From Pontederia crassipes (Eukaryota > Streptophyta > Magnoliopsida > Commelinales > Pontederiaceae), in NCBI GenBank assembly GCA_030549335.1, contig CM060196.1, forward strand, positions 71,322,139 to 71,386,138: 64,000 nt of DNA, in the 5' to 3' direction. A program made the translations under genes and the position numbers. The first letter of the stretch is position 1. Each line of letters opens with the position of its first letter. The notes below the pieces were generated by a model, which saw only the letters and a program-made list of their open reading frames with translations, had not been told where the DNA came from and did no database searches. Shown here piece after piece: positions 23,291 through 35,238 of the stretch.

Positions 23291-24382
23291 CCTAGGGAGG
23301 AGTTGTCTAAGGTCTAATATCTTAAATCACACCACACAAACATTCCCAGGCTATCCATCTACAGAAAATACGGGAAACGATAAGGATCTACTTAACACAA
23401 AGGAATAATTACAAATCCTCCAGAGTCAGCAAAGTTCAAACATTTCCAACTCTAGATATCCTGAAAATCAGAATATAGGAGAAGCACAACGAAGTATTCA
23501 TGAGATAACGATCAAGAAGAAAGCAGCAACCAAAACAGCTCTTATATGCTACAAATTTAATGCGAAAGAAATGTAAAATGATTTCATTAAAAAAATTGAC
23601 CAGTTGCTTATATTACATTTGGAACAACTAACAAGGAAATTTCGCGCCAATTGAATCCAACTGCAGAACTTGTAAGAAGTGAACAGGAAAATAAAACAGA
23701 TTGAGTAAAAAAGCCGCAGCTTATGTCAAAGACATAGATTTGAAGCCAAAAGAAACGGATCAAAAATAAATTTCGAACGATGCAAATCCTCTGCTGACTG
23801 GCACTTAAAGCAAAGTCAAAAAACAAGAGAAGGAAAAAAGGAAAGTCGCGAAATTCCCGAAAGAAAAATCCCGAGAAAGAACATTTTCTTTTAAATCTAA
23901 CAGGTAGGTTAATGGAACAGAAATTGGGAAGAAATAAGCTTCAAAACTCCAGCTTTTCTGCTTAAGAGTACAAATTTGTCAGTCGATGGCCATGGACCAA
24001 CAAGGCTATGGAGCTACCACTTAGACCAAACAAAAATGTAGAACCAGAAACTAATCAAATCATGGAAGAAGAGGAAAAAAAACGGAAAAGAAACAGAAAC
24101 CCAGTTCCCGTTTCCACCTAAACATCCAACAACAGAAACAGCAGACGAAATCAGTCATCACCGGACGTAATCCGAGCTCGCCTAAAGGGATATAAGAAGC
24201 ACGAAGCGGCGAATCGACGGCGCGCACAGTGGTCTAAACGACGTTAACGGTCTTGCGAGGATGCTTCTTTTTTGTTTAATCGGGAGGGCGGTGGAGGTGG
24301 AGGTGGCTGCGGCGGGAAGCACGGCGACTGGTGGAGGGAGGGGCGATCTGAAAGGAGATGATGCTGGCGCCGGTAGTTGAGA

Positions 24383-24392
24383 GCCACGTGGC
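24383..24392 (-). promoter_or_regulatory. G-box / ABRE-like site
   Basis: The palindrome GCCACGTGGC contains the CACGTG core bound by bZIP and bHLH factors and matches ABA-responsive elements. It lies in the GC-rich presumed promoter/leader of CBL1. Confidence 0.5.
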
Positions 24393-24510
24393 CGCGCCAG
24401 CGAGCGCTTTTTAACTTTTTTTCTCCCCGTCGCTACTTTAGAGGACGCCGTTGTTATTAAATGCTGCGGTGGTGGGCGGGCAAAAAGAGAGCTGGGATCC
24501 GACTTGATTG

Positions 24511-24516
24511 GTCGGT
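24511..24516 (-). promoter_or_regulatory. DRE/CRT core next to a CCAAT box
   Basis: Minus strand reads ACCGACCAATC: a dehydration/cold-responsive core (ACCGAC) sharing its last base with a CCAAT motif (minus strand of 24506-24511). It is 120 bp upstream of the G-box relative to CBL1. Confidence 0.4.
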
Positions 24517-24540
24517 GTGGCGGCTCCCGCATGCCTCACA

Positions 24541-27500
24541 ATAACTTTTAATTAATTTTATTGACCATAGAGAAGGAAACAAAATGAGCATCTTTTTAAT
24601 GAATTCGAAATATTTTCTTTGGTCTAAATTATTCGAAAATATTTGGATGTATTAACACGCAAAAGTGTACAATATATTTTAGAATTTTATATATTTTAAC
24701 GCAGGAACTCGGCATATTATATATTTCTGTGTATATATAAAGTAAACTTATATTACAAAAATGAGGCATTGGCTAATTTTTTTTAAAAAAAAATTGATAT
24801 ATATATAATTATATATATCATATATAAATAAATTTAAAACATAGTAATTCATATACTTATATATTATATTTTTTTGTTAAAGAGAATGGAAGTGTAATGT
24901 TATAGTTTAATGTATATGGAGCGTTATTTGTTTTGGATGAAAAATTACAAACACATTTATTTTTTTTAACTAATTCTTAGAAATAATTGTCTCTAATAAT
25001 GCATTTTTATTTAATGTTTTTTACATGGAGTTAATATTTAAGGCATAAAAAGGCAATACTATTTGTATGAAAATCTAATAGATAAATTAAAGAGGCCAAA
25101 ATTATTATTCTTAAATTAAAAATGATTAACAATTAAAAATATATTTATTAGGAACGCATAATCTAATTAGTTTATCATAAATCATATAATATGTCACACA
25201 AAAAATTTAAAATAAGAATGCATAGATATACTGAAAAAGATAACAAGAATACGATTAAAAAAATTCAAAGGCTTCACAATTGTATAGATCTGCTGAAAAA
25301 TGAGAATATACTTAAAAATTCAAAGGCTCCATAACCACTAAACTTGACCTTATATTTTAGTATACTCGGTCGATCCCAATTTTTATATCCAGTTCCCTCT
25401 TTGAACTCATATATATATGTATAAAAGTGCATTCTATATTAATTTTCTCCTACAGCTTTTGTAAACAATAATTTATTAGAATTTGATATAAATTACGTCA
25501 TACGTTATTAATTTAAATTACCGAAAAGAATATGTAATTAAACATAAAATGAAACATGATATTCTAACATTATTAATCACTTTCGTTATTATTTATTATT
25601 ATTAGTCGTTACATGTTATCGTTAATTATTTTTTATTGTACCATACGCCCCTGTTTTCAACGGCGAAGTGCACATCGAGAAGGTACTACATTTGACATTA
25701 GAAACGAAACCTTGACACTTCTCCTTTAATGCGTATTACGACTTAGGAAGCCTAGAAACTTGAAGTCAAAATAAGTACATAGTGAGTTAAATATCTATCA
25801 AAGTATTCGAACTAAACAAAACACTTAATGGGATACTATAACATCCAAATTTTTTCATTTTTATTTAAATAAAAAAATATTTTTTATTTAATTATGAAAA
25901 TTCTTTTTAAGACAAAGGATGAAATAAATTGAGAAAATATAGAAATTTGAATTGAAAAAGAGAAATGAAAAGAAAGGAATAAATAGGAGGTTTAAATTAA
26001 AGATAATTGAAGAGGATAAAAAAATAGGATTCATATGTTGAATAGAGGTGGGTTACAATTTAATTTTAGATTATTAAATTTAATTATTCCGTAATTAATC
26101 TCTCTCCTTTATAATTAATATTCTTCTTTCTCAATGTTGTTAAGTAAAACGAATCAAATTGACATAAATTCTTAAATAATGTAGACTTTTAGATTTTACA
26201 TAAAAATTAATTTAAACAGTTTTGTAAACTCTTATAGAGTCTATATGACCGTACACATTCTATACGATTAGTACAACTATTTATTTTGCACAATAAATAG
26301 GTTGTAAAATCTCAATTATTCTATTTATTAATGTATTTGTTATTAGAATGAAATTATTAAAAATTATAGTGTAATAATTTTACTTATTTTGATTTTGCAT
26401 AAGTTTTTTTTATCTCAATAAACATAATAATAGAAAGTTAGTTAGTATTTATTAGTTATAAGTGATAGTACTTATTTTTTATTACTTTTATATTTATTTC
26501 ATTTGAGTAAAATATATTAGTTATTTCCAATCTATGCATCATATATATGTGTTCATAAGTGCATAGAATTACTTAAATATTTAAACTTATTAGGTACATA
26601 GACTTTTACGAATTTACGAGTCAATTTTATGATACAAGTTTACTGAACAAAAAATGAGTTTACTTAAACTCTCGAACTTAACAACATTGTTCTCTCTATA
26701 TCTGTCTCTCCCTATCTTGAAAATAGTTTTTTCACCAATTTTAGAATCATGTGCGTGTAGAACTGCAACTCCTGATTTCCACTTCGTGGTTGAAAGCTCT
26801 ATTAAAAGATGTCAGATAGTTGAATGGTCTCACCGGAAAACATGCACAATTTTTTCAAGTTTCAAGTTATCATAACAGAGAAAGTACGTATGATTTTATA
26901 TTCACTTTTGAATACAACTTAATGAAATAGCTAAAATGAATGATGGTTAAGACACGATTTAGGTTATCCTATGATGTACGAGTAGTTTCATAATAAGTTA
27001 ATATCAAAAGGAATAGTTTACATATTGTTATTAATTATTGAATTCTCAAAAAAATGCACCAAAAATTGACAAACAAGAACCCGACTTGACTTCTTCAGTG
27101 AATTATGCAATTCAGCACAGTCAAATCCAAATTTGACCCAAATTCAGATGAGACTTAGCTCGGGCTCTTAGCGACCCGAACCAAATTCTACTGCGTGAAT
27201 TTTCTGCCTATCTAATGTGATCTGACGACCTAGTCCAAGTCTGATTTATACCCAACTCTAATTCTTGTGATGATGTAGAGAACACGACCAAGCCACCCTG
27301 CACCTCATGCACCCGGCTTGGATTTCACCGAAAAAATTGATCAAGTTAATTAATGAATATGGTTCAAGCTCCAAGAACACTGACCAAATTTTGACCAATT
27401 CTTACCCAAATTGTATTTGCATATACATGTTTTAAAGTTGTTTAAACCATAATTATTATAAAATAACACTTTTACACCTATAATGATTTGGAAAACTAAG

Positions 27501-28330
27501 AATCATAATTAGGTCAAAAGATAATTGTTGTAGGATGATGTTTTATGTGCAATGATTATGACAAAATAGAACAAAAGGTCGATATTAATAGCCCATTATC
27601 TCAATAGTTTAAATGTGGATATTAATAATTCTACCACCATAGTTAATAGTGAGTATTAGTCCCACATCTGATATTAGTAAATCAATCTCACCTCTTTTTG
27701 TGTCCGAGGTACCTACTTTTGATCCCATTTTGATCAGCCTTGACACTTGTATTAAAGTATCATGAGCCCATAATAAAAATAAGTTGAGTTTGCTTAAACA
27801 AGGCACATAGAAGTCATAGAAAATTGTTAAAGTAAAAGATGTAATGCAACACACAAAAGAAGAAAAAAAGAACATAAAAGAAAAAATAAAGCATAATTCA
27901 TTTTATTGTCTATCGTGCTGAAAGCTTACCTATACTTATTAAGTTTTTTTTATCCACCCATAGGAATTATAATTGATCAATCTTATTACTCACTGATACT
28001 TCATGTCCCTATATTTCAATCTCGCAAATAATTGAATAGAAAAGGATAGATGCATGTGCAGTTAGAGATGTTCATAATTATGCAATTGCACTTAAGATTT
28101 ACTATATTTTACTTTGCTACTCTAATATGTTAGCTTCTGCAACTTTATGAAATTAGTTATTGTAGGTTTCATTATTGGTTATGGATTTTGAAATCTCAAG
28201 AACAAGAGATAAATGTAGGTAATGTCGGTCCAAGAGGAGCCCAATACTACGTAACAAGAGAGCGAATTTTGGAGATGTTACATATATAGGTGCAATTTCT
28301 ATTATATGATGGACCTCTATTAACCTATGG
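24541..28330. other. AT-rich intergenic DNA with scattered repeat remnants
   Basis: No gene recognised. Around 25840-26110 a block beginning TATAACATCCAAATTTTTTC, followed by ATTTAATTATGAAAATTC, resembles the start of gypsy LTRs and may be a fragment. Open stretches at 26654-26875 (plus) and 27609-27875 (minus) have no recognisable features. Confidence 0.4.
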
Positions 28331-28992
28331 ATATCTTTCTTGCACGCATCATCCTTTTGATCGATAATAGACAGTTTCCCATTTACTTTACTGACATAAC
28401 ATAATAAAATATAATAAAGTAATTAAAAATTAAAAAAAGGCGGGAGCCTCAAGCTGTCGTCTCTCATCGGAGGGAACCAAGGGGGCGGCGCCCCCACCCC
28501 CTCTCCTCTCCGGCGCCAGAGAGGAGGGGAAGGAGTGCCGGCCCCATCACATAGGGGCACTGGCGCCCCCTCTTCTCCTTCGCCGGCCACAAGGGAGAAG
28601 AGGGGGGCGCTGGCCTTGTGCGAGCTTCACAGGCGTAAGGGGTCGATGCCTCCTTTCTCTCTCGCGTGCGTTGGTGAAAGAGAAGATGGGCCTTCACCGA
28701 CGTAAGGGGTCGATGCCTCCTCTGTCGTGTCGCCCCCCTTTTCTTTCTCGCAGCCGGCGAAGGAGAAGTGGGGGGCACCAACGCCCCCGCGTGACGGGAC
28801 GGCACCCCTTCCCCTCCTCTCCGGCGCCAAAGAGGAGCGAGGGTGGGGGTGCTGGCCTCTTGGTTCCCTCCGACAAGAGGCAGCAGCATGAGGCTGCCGC
28901 CTCTTTTTTTATATTATTTTATTATTCCACGTTAACAAAGTATTTGGGAAATCGCCTATTATCGATCAAATGATTATGTGTGCAAGAAAATA
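28331..28992. mobile_element. Inverted-repeat element with GC-rich arms
   Basis: The outer arms pair TTTCTTGCAC..GATCGATAATAG..GTTTCCC (28336-28380) with its complement at 28946-28990. The inner arms pair 28440-28600 with 28740-28905: TCGGAGGGAACCAAG, CTCTCCGGCGCC and CTTCTCCTTCGCCGGC each recur inverted. The central loop has a direct repeat CGTAAGGGGTCGATGCCTCC at about 28634 and 28701. The arms are strikingly GC-rich within AT-rich surroundings. No coding sequence is credible. It is probably a non-autonomous foldback/MITE-type element; the target duplication is not identified. Confidence 0.65.
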
Positions 28993-29527
28993 TAGTTCGA
29001 AGAAAATCTAGTTACAAATTAAAATTGAGGGGTCGTTGTGTAATTTACCCCTTAACCTAGTATATGCTAAGACTATTTTGCTATCTTGTTTTTCTATTCT
29101 CCTTTTATGTTTTGCAGTAATCTTACACATTGATGTAATAGAAGAAGCAATTTATAAGCTAAATGGATCATTATCTTGTTTTTTTTTAAGTGAAACTACT
29201 TATATTTTTATGTAATTGTAGTGTTTTTTGCAATATTTTGAAATTCTACCATCACTAAATCTTTTATTATTCGATGAGATCAACAAGGGTGATATATCCA
29301 TGAAAAACTTACAATAATTAATAAAATATAACTCAATTAACACATAATGCAAAAGTTAAAACAAACAGTACATTAATGCAAAAATTCAATAGTCACATTA
29401 CACAATTATTCAAGTGCATCATGCATAGATTTTAAAATTTGAGTCTTTAAGACAATATAATACTAACATAATGATGAACACATACAAGTAACCAGTCATT
29501 GCGGGACAAGCATGTACATGTGGGGTA
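28993..29527. other. AT-rich intergenic, no gene seen
   Basis: Starts with GAGGGGTCGTTGTGTAATTTACCCC, a phrase common near plant repeat ends; otherwise featureless. Confidence 0.35.
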
Positions 29528-30248
29528 GTATTTTGACGCAAAAAATTTAATTCTTATTAGTTCTTTATAACTAATCGATTAGAAAAAAAATTGATGTTTG
29601 GATAAAAAAATATAATAATGAAAAAATAAAAAGGTTGATTAGATACATAAATTTTAATAGAAGTCAAGATAAAAAAATAAGAACTAAAGAGATAATTTAT
29701 TATTTTATGATGTAAAAGATTTATATTGTATAAAAAGTATTATAATTGATTATTACTTAAACATTATTACCACCGTATATATATTAAAACTTTCTAGATT
29801 TTATTTAAAATAAGCATGACATAATATATTAATTTTGAATTAAACGTTCTTTGATATGCAATTAATATTATAATCTATGTAAATGTTGAATTATTGATTT
29901 TTATAAAAAATGATAAAAATATTTATTTATTATTATCTTTAAATATTTTTTTAATATATATGCATAATATATATTATTTAAGTAATTGATAAATAGATCT
30001 AAAAGTATGGCAAAAAAAAGAATAGTCTTGTTTTTGTGTTTAACAAGAATAGTAATACTTCAATATTATAATTTGGATGAGAACTTGCTCAAGTTTCGAA
30101 TAATTTAATGAAACACATCAGAAAAATGATAATATTGATCAGAATCAAAATTCTGATCAACATGTCATTGAGTTAAACATGAAAACTTTAGTTCTTGCTA
30201 AAGGTAAGGATGACATCTTTTTTATTTTTTTCTTTTTGCTTCAATTAA

Positions 30249-30286
<38 letters not shown>

Positions 30287-30622
30287 TATCATTAAACTTA
30301 TAAAATAAATTATGTAACCCAATATTAAAAAATTATTTTATTTATTATACTATGATGAGTATTATAGCATAGTAAAATATTATTTATATTTACTGTAATA
30401 TTATTCATTAAAGTATTTTTACATCATCTTAAATAATAATAAATTATAATTTTTTAATATAATAATTTCTATATTATAAAATAAATTTATTTCTCTAGTT
30501 TTTGCCTTTTATCCAAACACCTATTGGAATTTATCTATTTAATAAATTTTATATTTTTATTCAAACATCAAATCAAGTTTAGTTATTAAGAACTAACAAG
30601 ACTTTAAATTCTTGCAAAATGT
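29528..30622. mobile_element. Long-TIR non-autonomous DNA element (~1.1 kb)
   Basis: Left sequence GCAAAAAATTTAATTCTTAT then TAGTTCTTTATAACTA..TTGATGTTTGGATAAAAA pairs with the right end (30515-30620) in inverted orientation. Pairing continues inward for more than 200 bp with moderate identity. A (TA)14 run lies in the interior. Long TIRs suggest a Mutator-like or foldback derivative. Boundaries are accurate to about 10 bp and the target duplication is not resolved. Confidence 0.55.
30255..30283. repeat. (AT)n microsatellite
   Basis: Uninterrupted AT dinucleotide run of about 14 units inside the long-TIR element. Confidence 0.9.
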
Positions 30623-31173
30623 CCAAAGTTCTTTTCGTATGTTAAGTTCTAGTCATCAACTTTTTTTGTTGGCATTTGGGTGAATTAGCTGGAGTTGGAA
30701 GGTGGAACTAATTCTAGCCTCGGTTCTAGCAATCAAACATGATGATTAATACAAGGATATAATCATGAATATTCAATAATAATCATAAAATTCTACTATC
30801 ATAACCTTATAAATGTAAGTCATGAAATAGTTCCTTCGAACATAAATATTTAAATAATCATAAAGATTCAATCATCATGATCATATGCTATGGACCTTTA
30901 AGAACATTAAATCATAATTCAACATACTAACTTTTTATATTGTTATGATCATATCTTGAGCTGAGAAGTGTAGACCGTTTAATATCATGTTTATAATAAT
31001 CATAATCAATATAATACATTGATGTTCTAATCGAGAGATAGCATAAGAATTTAATTTGATAAAATAGCACAATCATGACTCTTAGTCATATACACCAATA
31101 AAGACATAACAAAAAAATGATAGGTTATCGTGATCATCAAAATCATAAATCATGACATAGTAACTAATAAGAT
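30623..31173. other. AT-rich intergenic, no gene seen
   Basis: TCATAATCAT-type short repetitions; no open frames of interest. Confidence 0.4.
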
Positions 31174-31327
31174 CGATATTTGATAAATTGATGTAATTTA
31201 AAGAGTAGTAGAGTACAAGTCATGACATATAACATTAAGGCTTTCATAATAAAATAATATCGATATTTGATAAAATTAATGTCATTTCAGGAGTAATATA
31301 GAAGAACTCATGACATATAATATTAAG
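31174..31327 (+). repeat. ~87-bp tandem repeat split by a hAT-like insertion
   Basis: CGATATTTGATAAA starts at 31174 and 31261. Each copy proceeds to CATGACATATAA..ATTAAGG..TTCATAA. The second copy is interrupted at 31327 and resumes at 32335 (GCCTTCATAAATAGAAAC). Confidence 0.55.
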
Positions 31328-32326
31328 CAATGGCAGAGCCAGAAAATATGAGAAGTGAGTGCACATTATAGTATACATTTGAATGATAAAAAATAACATT
31401 GAATATGATCAAATAAAATATAACAATTGAAAATTTATTTGATTTTTTTCAAAGTATATTAAAACAAGCATATTAAAAGTATTGAAATTTCAAAATATAA
31501 ATTAAATTCACATCATCATGAAAATATGATGTATTTTTTCTCATAATATATTGTCAACATTTATTAGATATCATAGAAAACTATTTGTTAAAAATATATA
31601 ACTATATGCGGTACATGAAATATTAGAATGAATAAGAATTAATATTGAAAAAAAATATTTAAAAATATTGAGATTTTTCAAAATATAAATTCAGTATGTA
31701 TTATGTATTTAATTATTATTGTCATTTTTACACTTATTTCACTTTATTATGAAATATGATGTGTTTTTATCATAATATATTATCTACAATTTATTAGATA
31801 TAATAGAAAATATTTTTAAAAAAATATACATAACTATAGGTGGAGATTATAATGAATACAAAATAATATTGAAGTTCATTAAATCATATTACATCATTTT
31901 TTTGGGAAAAATACATAGCAATATTAACATAAGTATTAAAAGTATATAAATTCATTAGATGGTAAAATAATACAAATATTGAAATATGAACATGATAAAA
32001 CAAAATAAAAAATATTGAAATTGGATAATACGTGAAATAAACTTTGCTGTAGAAACAAAGACTAACATGATGAATGAAAAAAAATTACGTAGATTGGAAG
32101 TGGGCTGCTATAGAAACAAGCACGAACATGTGGAATGAAAAAAAAACTATTATACTGATCATTGGAGAGTGGCAATAGGATCGATCGTTGGTTGAGTGAT
32201 AATGAAATGAACATTTCTACCACTGAAGCAAATTGGCTAATTAGAAATATTTATCACTACATACTACTTATATACATTTTCAGTGGGTGCACTTACACCC
32301 ATAGACACCATGTGGCTCCACCCCTC
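31328..32326. mobile_element. hAT-like non-autonomous element (999 bp)
   Basis: Eight-base duplications ATATTAAG (31320-31327) and ACATTAAG (32327-32334), 7/8 identical, flank the element. The left end CAATGGCAGAGCCAG and the reverse complement of the right end (GAGGGGTGGAGCCACATG) share the GGNRGAGCCA core common at plant hAT-like ends. The interior has an AT-rich ~200-bp direct duplication (about 31450 and 31650) and no transposase. Confidence 0.6.
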
Positions 32327-32334
32327 ACATTAAG

Positions 32335-32991
32335 GCCTTCATAAATAGAAACAAAAATGTGATAAAAGGAGAAATTTTAGAGTCAATATTTGATCAAGAA
32401 TAAAGGTCACATCTTGCTTCAATCATAATCATCATATGATCGTTCATATTTCATTGAAAATGATTATATCGTCATCTTTAGATCTTTTAAGTCTTTTTAG
32501 TTATCATGATCATAAGTAAATACATCAGTATTCTTTCTTTGATATCAAAAGTTTGTGACTTAATATTATTTAATTTAGTAGTAGTGATTCATCAATATTC
32601 ATTTGTTGATCATAGTAATACAAACATTGGTATTATTCTTCGATAATAATAGTCATGAAAGTTGACATTTGAACATCAAATGAATCTTTTTATTCTTTCA
32701 TTGCATCTTTGATTTTTGTTAATTATCTCATTTCCTTTTAGTTGAAAGAGATTTTCACTTTTAGAATATGTGATACAAAATGATAGAATCATACAATGTC
32801 ACAACAAGTGCCACAACAATTGCTTTCTATCTCTTAAAAAATAATGCATCACCTTTCCATGGAATCATTTTCATTGTTTAAGGTGGTGTAACCTCACATA
32901 GCAAGAACAATGGCACATGATGTTTCTTCTTCGTTGGACCATGTAACATTATTATTTTGCCATCAGTTATATTGCACGTCCTTTCATTATT
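32335..32991. other. AT-rich intergenic, no gene seen
   Basis: Continues the tandem repeat interrupted by the hAT-like element, then unique AT-rich DNA up to the solo LTR. Confidence 0.4.
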
Positions 32992-35238
32992 AGTTCTCTA
33001 ACGACTTGGATTTTCAGGAAACAAATAAAAGATATTTATTTTGATTTAGTGGATCTGAAAATCCCTATCATAATATTCTTGAATTATTTAATTCTGAAAT
33101 TGATGGAAAATATGGAATAAGTTGGAAAGAAAAGATGGAATTTGAAAAGAGATAGAATTCCTATGGAGATAAATATTGAATTGTTAAGTAAACTTGGATT
33201 TAAATAAATTTGAGAAATTATAGATTGATTAATCATTGATGGATGGCCAAGATTAATTCTAAAAGAGTTCAATGCTTAATAGAATTAAAAATCTTAACCT
33301 GCACTATAAATAGACATCAAAGGGGTGAGTAGAAAACCCCTTTGGCCAAACAGAAATTCTGCACCATGAGCCCCATTTTATTCTTTATTTTTATGTGAAT
33401 CGAGGCATTCTATAGAGGGCATCTGCAATTAGTTTCGAAGTCCCGACATAGGAGAAGAGGTTCGAGATGACGGACGTGAGTTTCAAGGTCACATCGCGGA
33501 GATATAGCCTGTCAAAGTTAGCATCCAGACAACTCGCGTAGGCAGGGGACTTTAGTTGGTTTTTCAATCAACTTTAGGTAAGTAGAGGAATCTCTATGTC
33601 CAATTTTTCACAACATGGAACCATATTCTCTTCTCCTTTGTACCAAGAATCCATTGATATATGATATGCATAATTTGGAGATGGTATGACATAATTACGG
33701 TGGTCGAAAAGTTGCATCAGAACGCGTTTCTCCGTCGATGGTAGAACCCATCAATTGGCCTGTCCCGAGTTCTGACTTCATCTCGACATGGGTTGCAGCG
33801 CAATTGTGATTGGAAGTGAACCGGCCAACCCAGTCCGGGTTCACCATACACTCGGCCCGAGTTTGCCCTGGCTATGGTGATTTTGAGCGTCTCCAAACAC
33901 GGATCGGGCTTCATCCGACGCGGGCCAAGTTCTGGAGATAGAAAATATATTTATTGGTATTTTACTATAGATAATGAATAGTTATTATGAAAAATTGTTC
34001 ATGATCATCCCTGATCATATTGTTAACCGATTTAACCTCATCATATCTAATAGATTTGATTTGAGATTATTGTCATCATTATTCTATCAGATCGTGTGAT
34101 CCATTATGATGTTGATCTAGTAGTTTTTCCTGATTGGGTTCTTGTTTAACTTAAATTGAAATCGTTAAAGTTAAGTCTATTAAGTAAACAAGATAAAAGA
34201 TGGAAACTGTTGGATCTCCATGTTCTCCTATTGTCTCTAAGCCTCTTGAGCCATATTGTTATCATATTGTAATGGGCAGATAGCGTACATAGAGGTTTGA
34301 GACGTCATCCTTTAGAGAAGCTATGACTGTCCTGTGATGGTCAGGATCCTCCGCCATCACGAATTATTATTTAACGCTATTATTGGAGGACGGTTTGCCG
34401 TGGTTTGATCCCTCACCAGCCTACATGAAAGTGATATGGAGTTTTCCTTAATTAATTGAGCGCTCCCTATTGAATTGGATAACTCGAAAGAGTGAATTGA
34501 ATCGAATTAAATTGAATTGAATAGAAATTGAATTGAATCATGGTCATTTGAATTTTAGTGTTGATTGGCATTGCCTCCGCCCATTGAATCGTATAGAAAA
34601 TTTTTATTAGACGATGACCATTGATATTGATAATTGAATTGAAATTGTTAAAATTGAATAGTGTCATAATGATCAGGCATAATTAATTATTGATAATTAT
34701 TTATTGATACTGATTGGTCTTTTGACCTCTTTCTTGATCCTCTACATTGACATGTCTAAATTGATATATTGATTTATTGATTCTTGAGTTTATACCCTAT
34801 TGTTACATCTAGTGTTCTATTAGTTATTATATCGTATTGATTATTGATTCCATTTGAGCATTATTGATTATTACTTTTTGTTATGGTTAGACCATACGTA
34901 TTGAGTTCATGGGTTTTTTTCTGCATCTGAATTCATGCAAGTGAGATAATAGAAGATGGTGATGCAGGTAGTCAGGCTCAGTGACAGAGATGTTACATAT
35001 CGTGTAAGATTTTGTCCTACTAGATTATTGGATTAGTTATTATTTTTCACATATTTCGCATTATGGAGTCATAAACGTCTCTAGCTCCTTGTCATTATAG
35101 ATATTTGGATGATTCTATTATTTTTTGAAATTTATAGAATTTATTTTTTGCAAAATTATTTTATATAGAATTATGTAATGTTTTCGGGACGACTCTGAGC
35201 ACGTGAAAGTCACGTAGGTCTCGTGGCGTTACAAGTTC
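32992..35238 (+). mobile_element. Solo Ty3/gypsy LTR (2237 bp) with 5-bp target duplication
   Basis: The LTR spans 32997-35233: it starts TCTAACGACTTGG and ends GGCGTTACA, an imperfect match to the TGTAACGNC / GNCGTTACA ends of Tekay-like gypsy LTRs. Identical AGTTC flanks it at 32992-32996 and 35234-35238. No internal domain, PBS or PPT adjoins, so it is a solo LTR left by unequal recombination. A TATA-like CTATAAATAG sits near 33303. The open frame at 33717-33914 is not credible as a gene. Confidence 0.7.

Larger units (their letters stand above)
23291..24540 (-). promoter_or_regulatory. CBL1 leader and promoter region
   Basis: Upstream of the CBL1 ATG, minus strand. Composition changes from AT-rich (23300-24150) to a GC-rich block at 24180-24530, as is usual around a plant first exon. 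A leader intron is likely because a CCTTAG acceptor-like site lies shortly before the ATG and the GC-rich first exon candidate is about 900 bp away. The frame open at 24182-24532 is low-complexity Pro/Ser/Arg and is probably not translated. The transcription start is not determined. Confidence 0.5.

Noticed and set aside
24182..24532. 116-aa basic Pro/Ser-rich ORF
   Set aside because: Lies in the GC-rich promoter/first exon of CBL1, low complexity, no family resemblance.
27655..27760. snRNA promoter (GTCCCACATCT resembling the plant USE)
   Set aside because: No TATA at the expected distance and no U-snRNA sequence downstream; the motif also occurs in plant repeats.
28464..28973. Several 60-140-aa frames in the GC-rich block
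   Set aside because: They result from the GC-rich inverted repeat, which lacks stops on both strands.
33717..33914. 65-aa ORF on the minus strand
   Set aside because: Inside a solo LTR with a target duplication on both sides; no domain.
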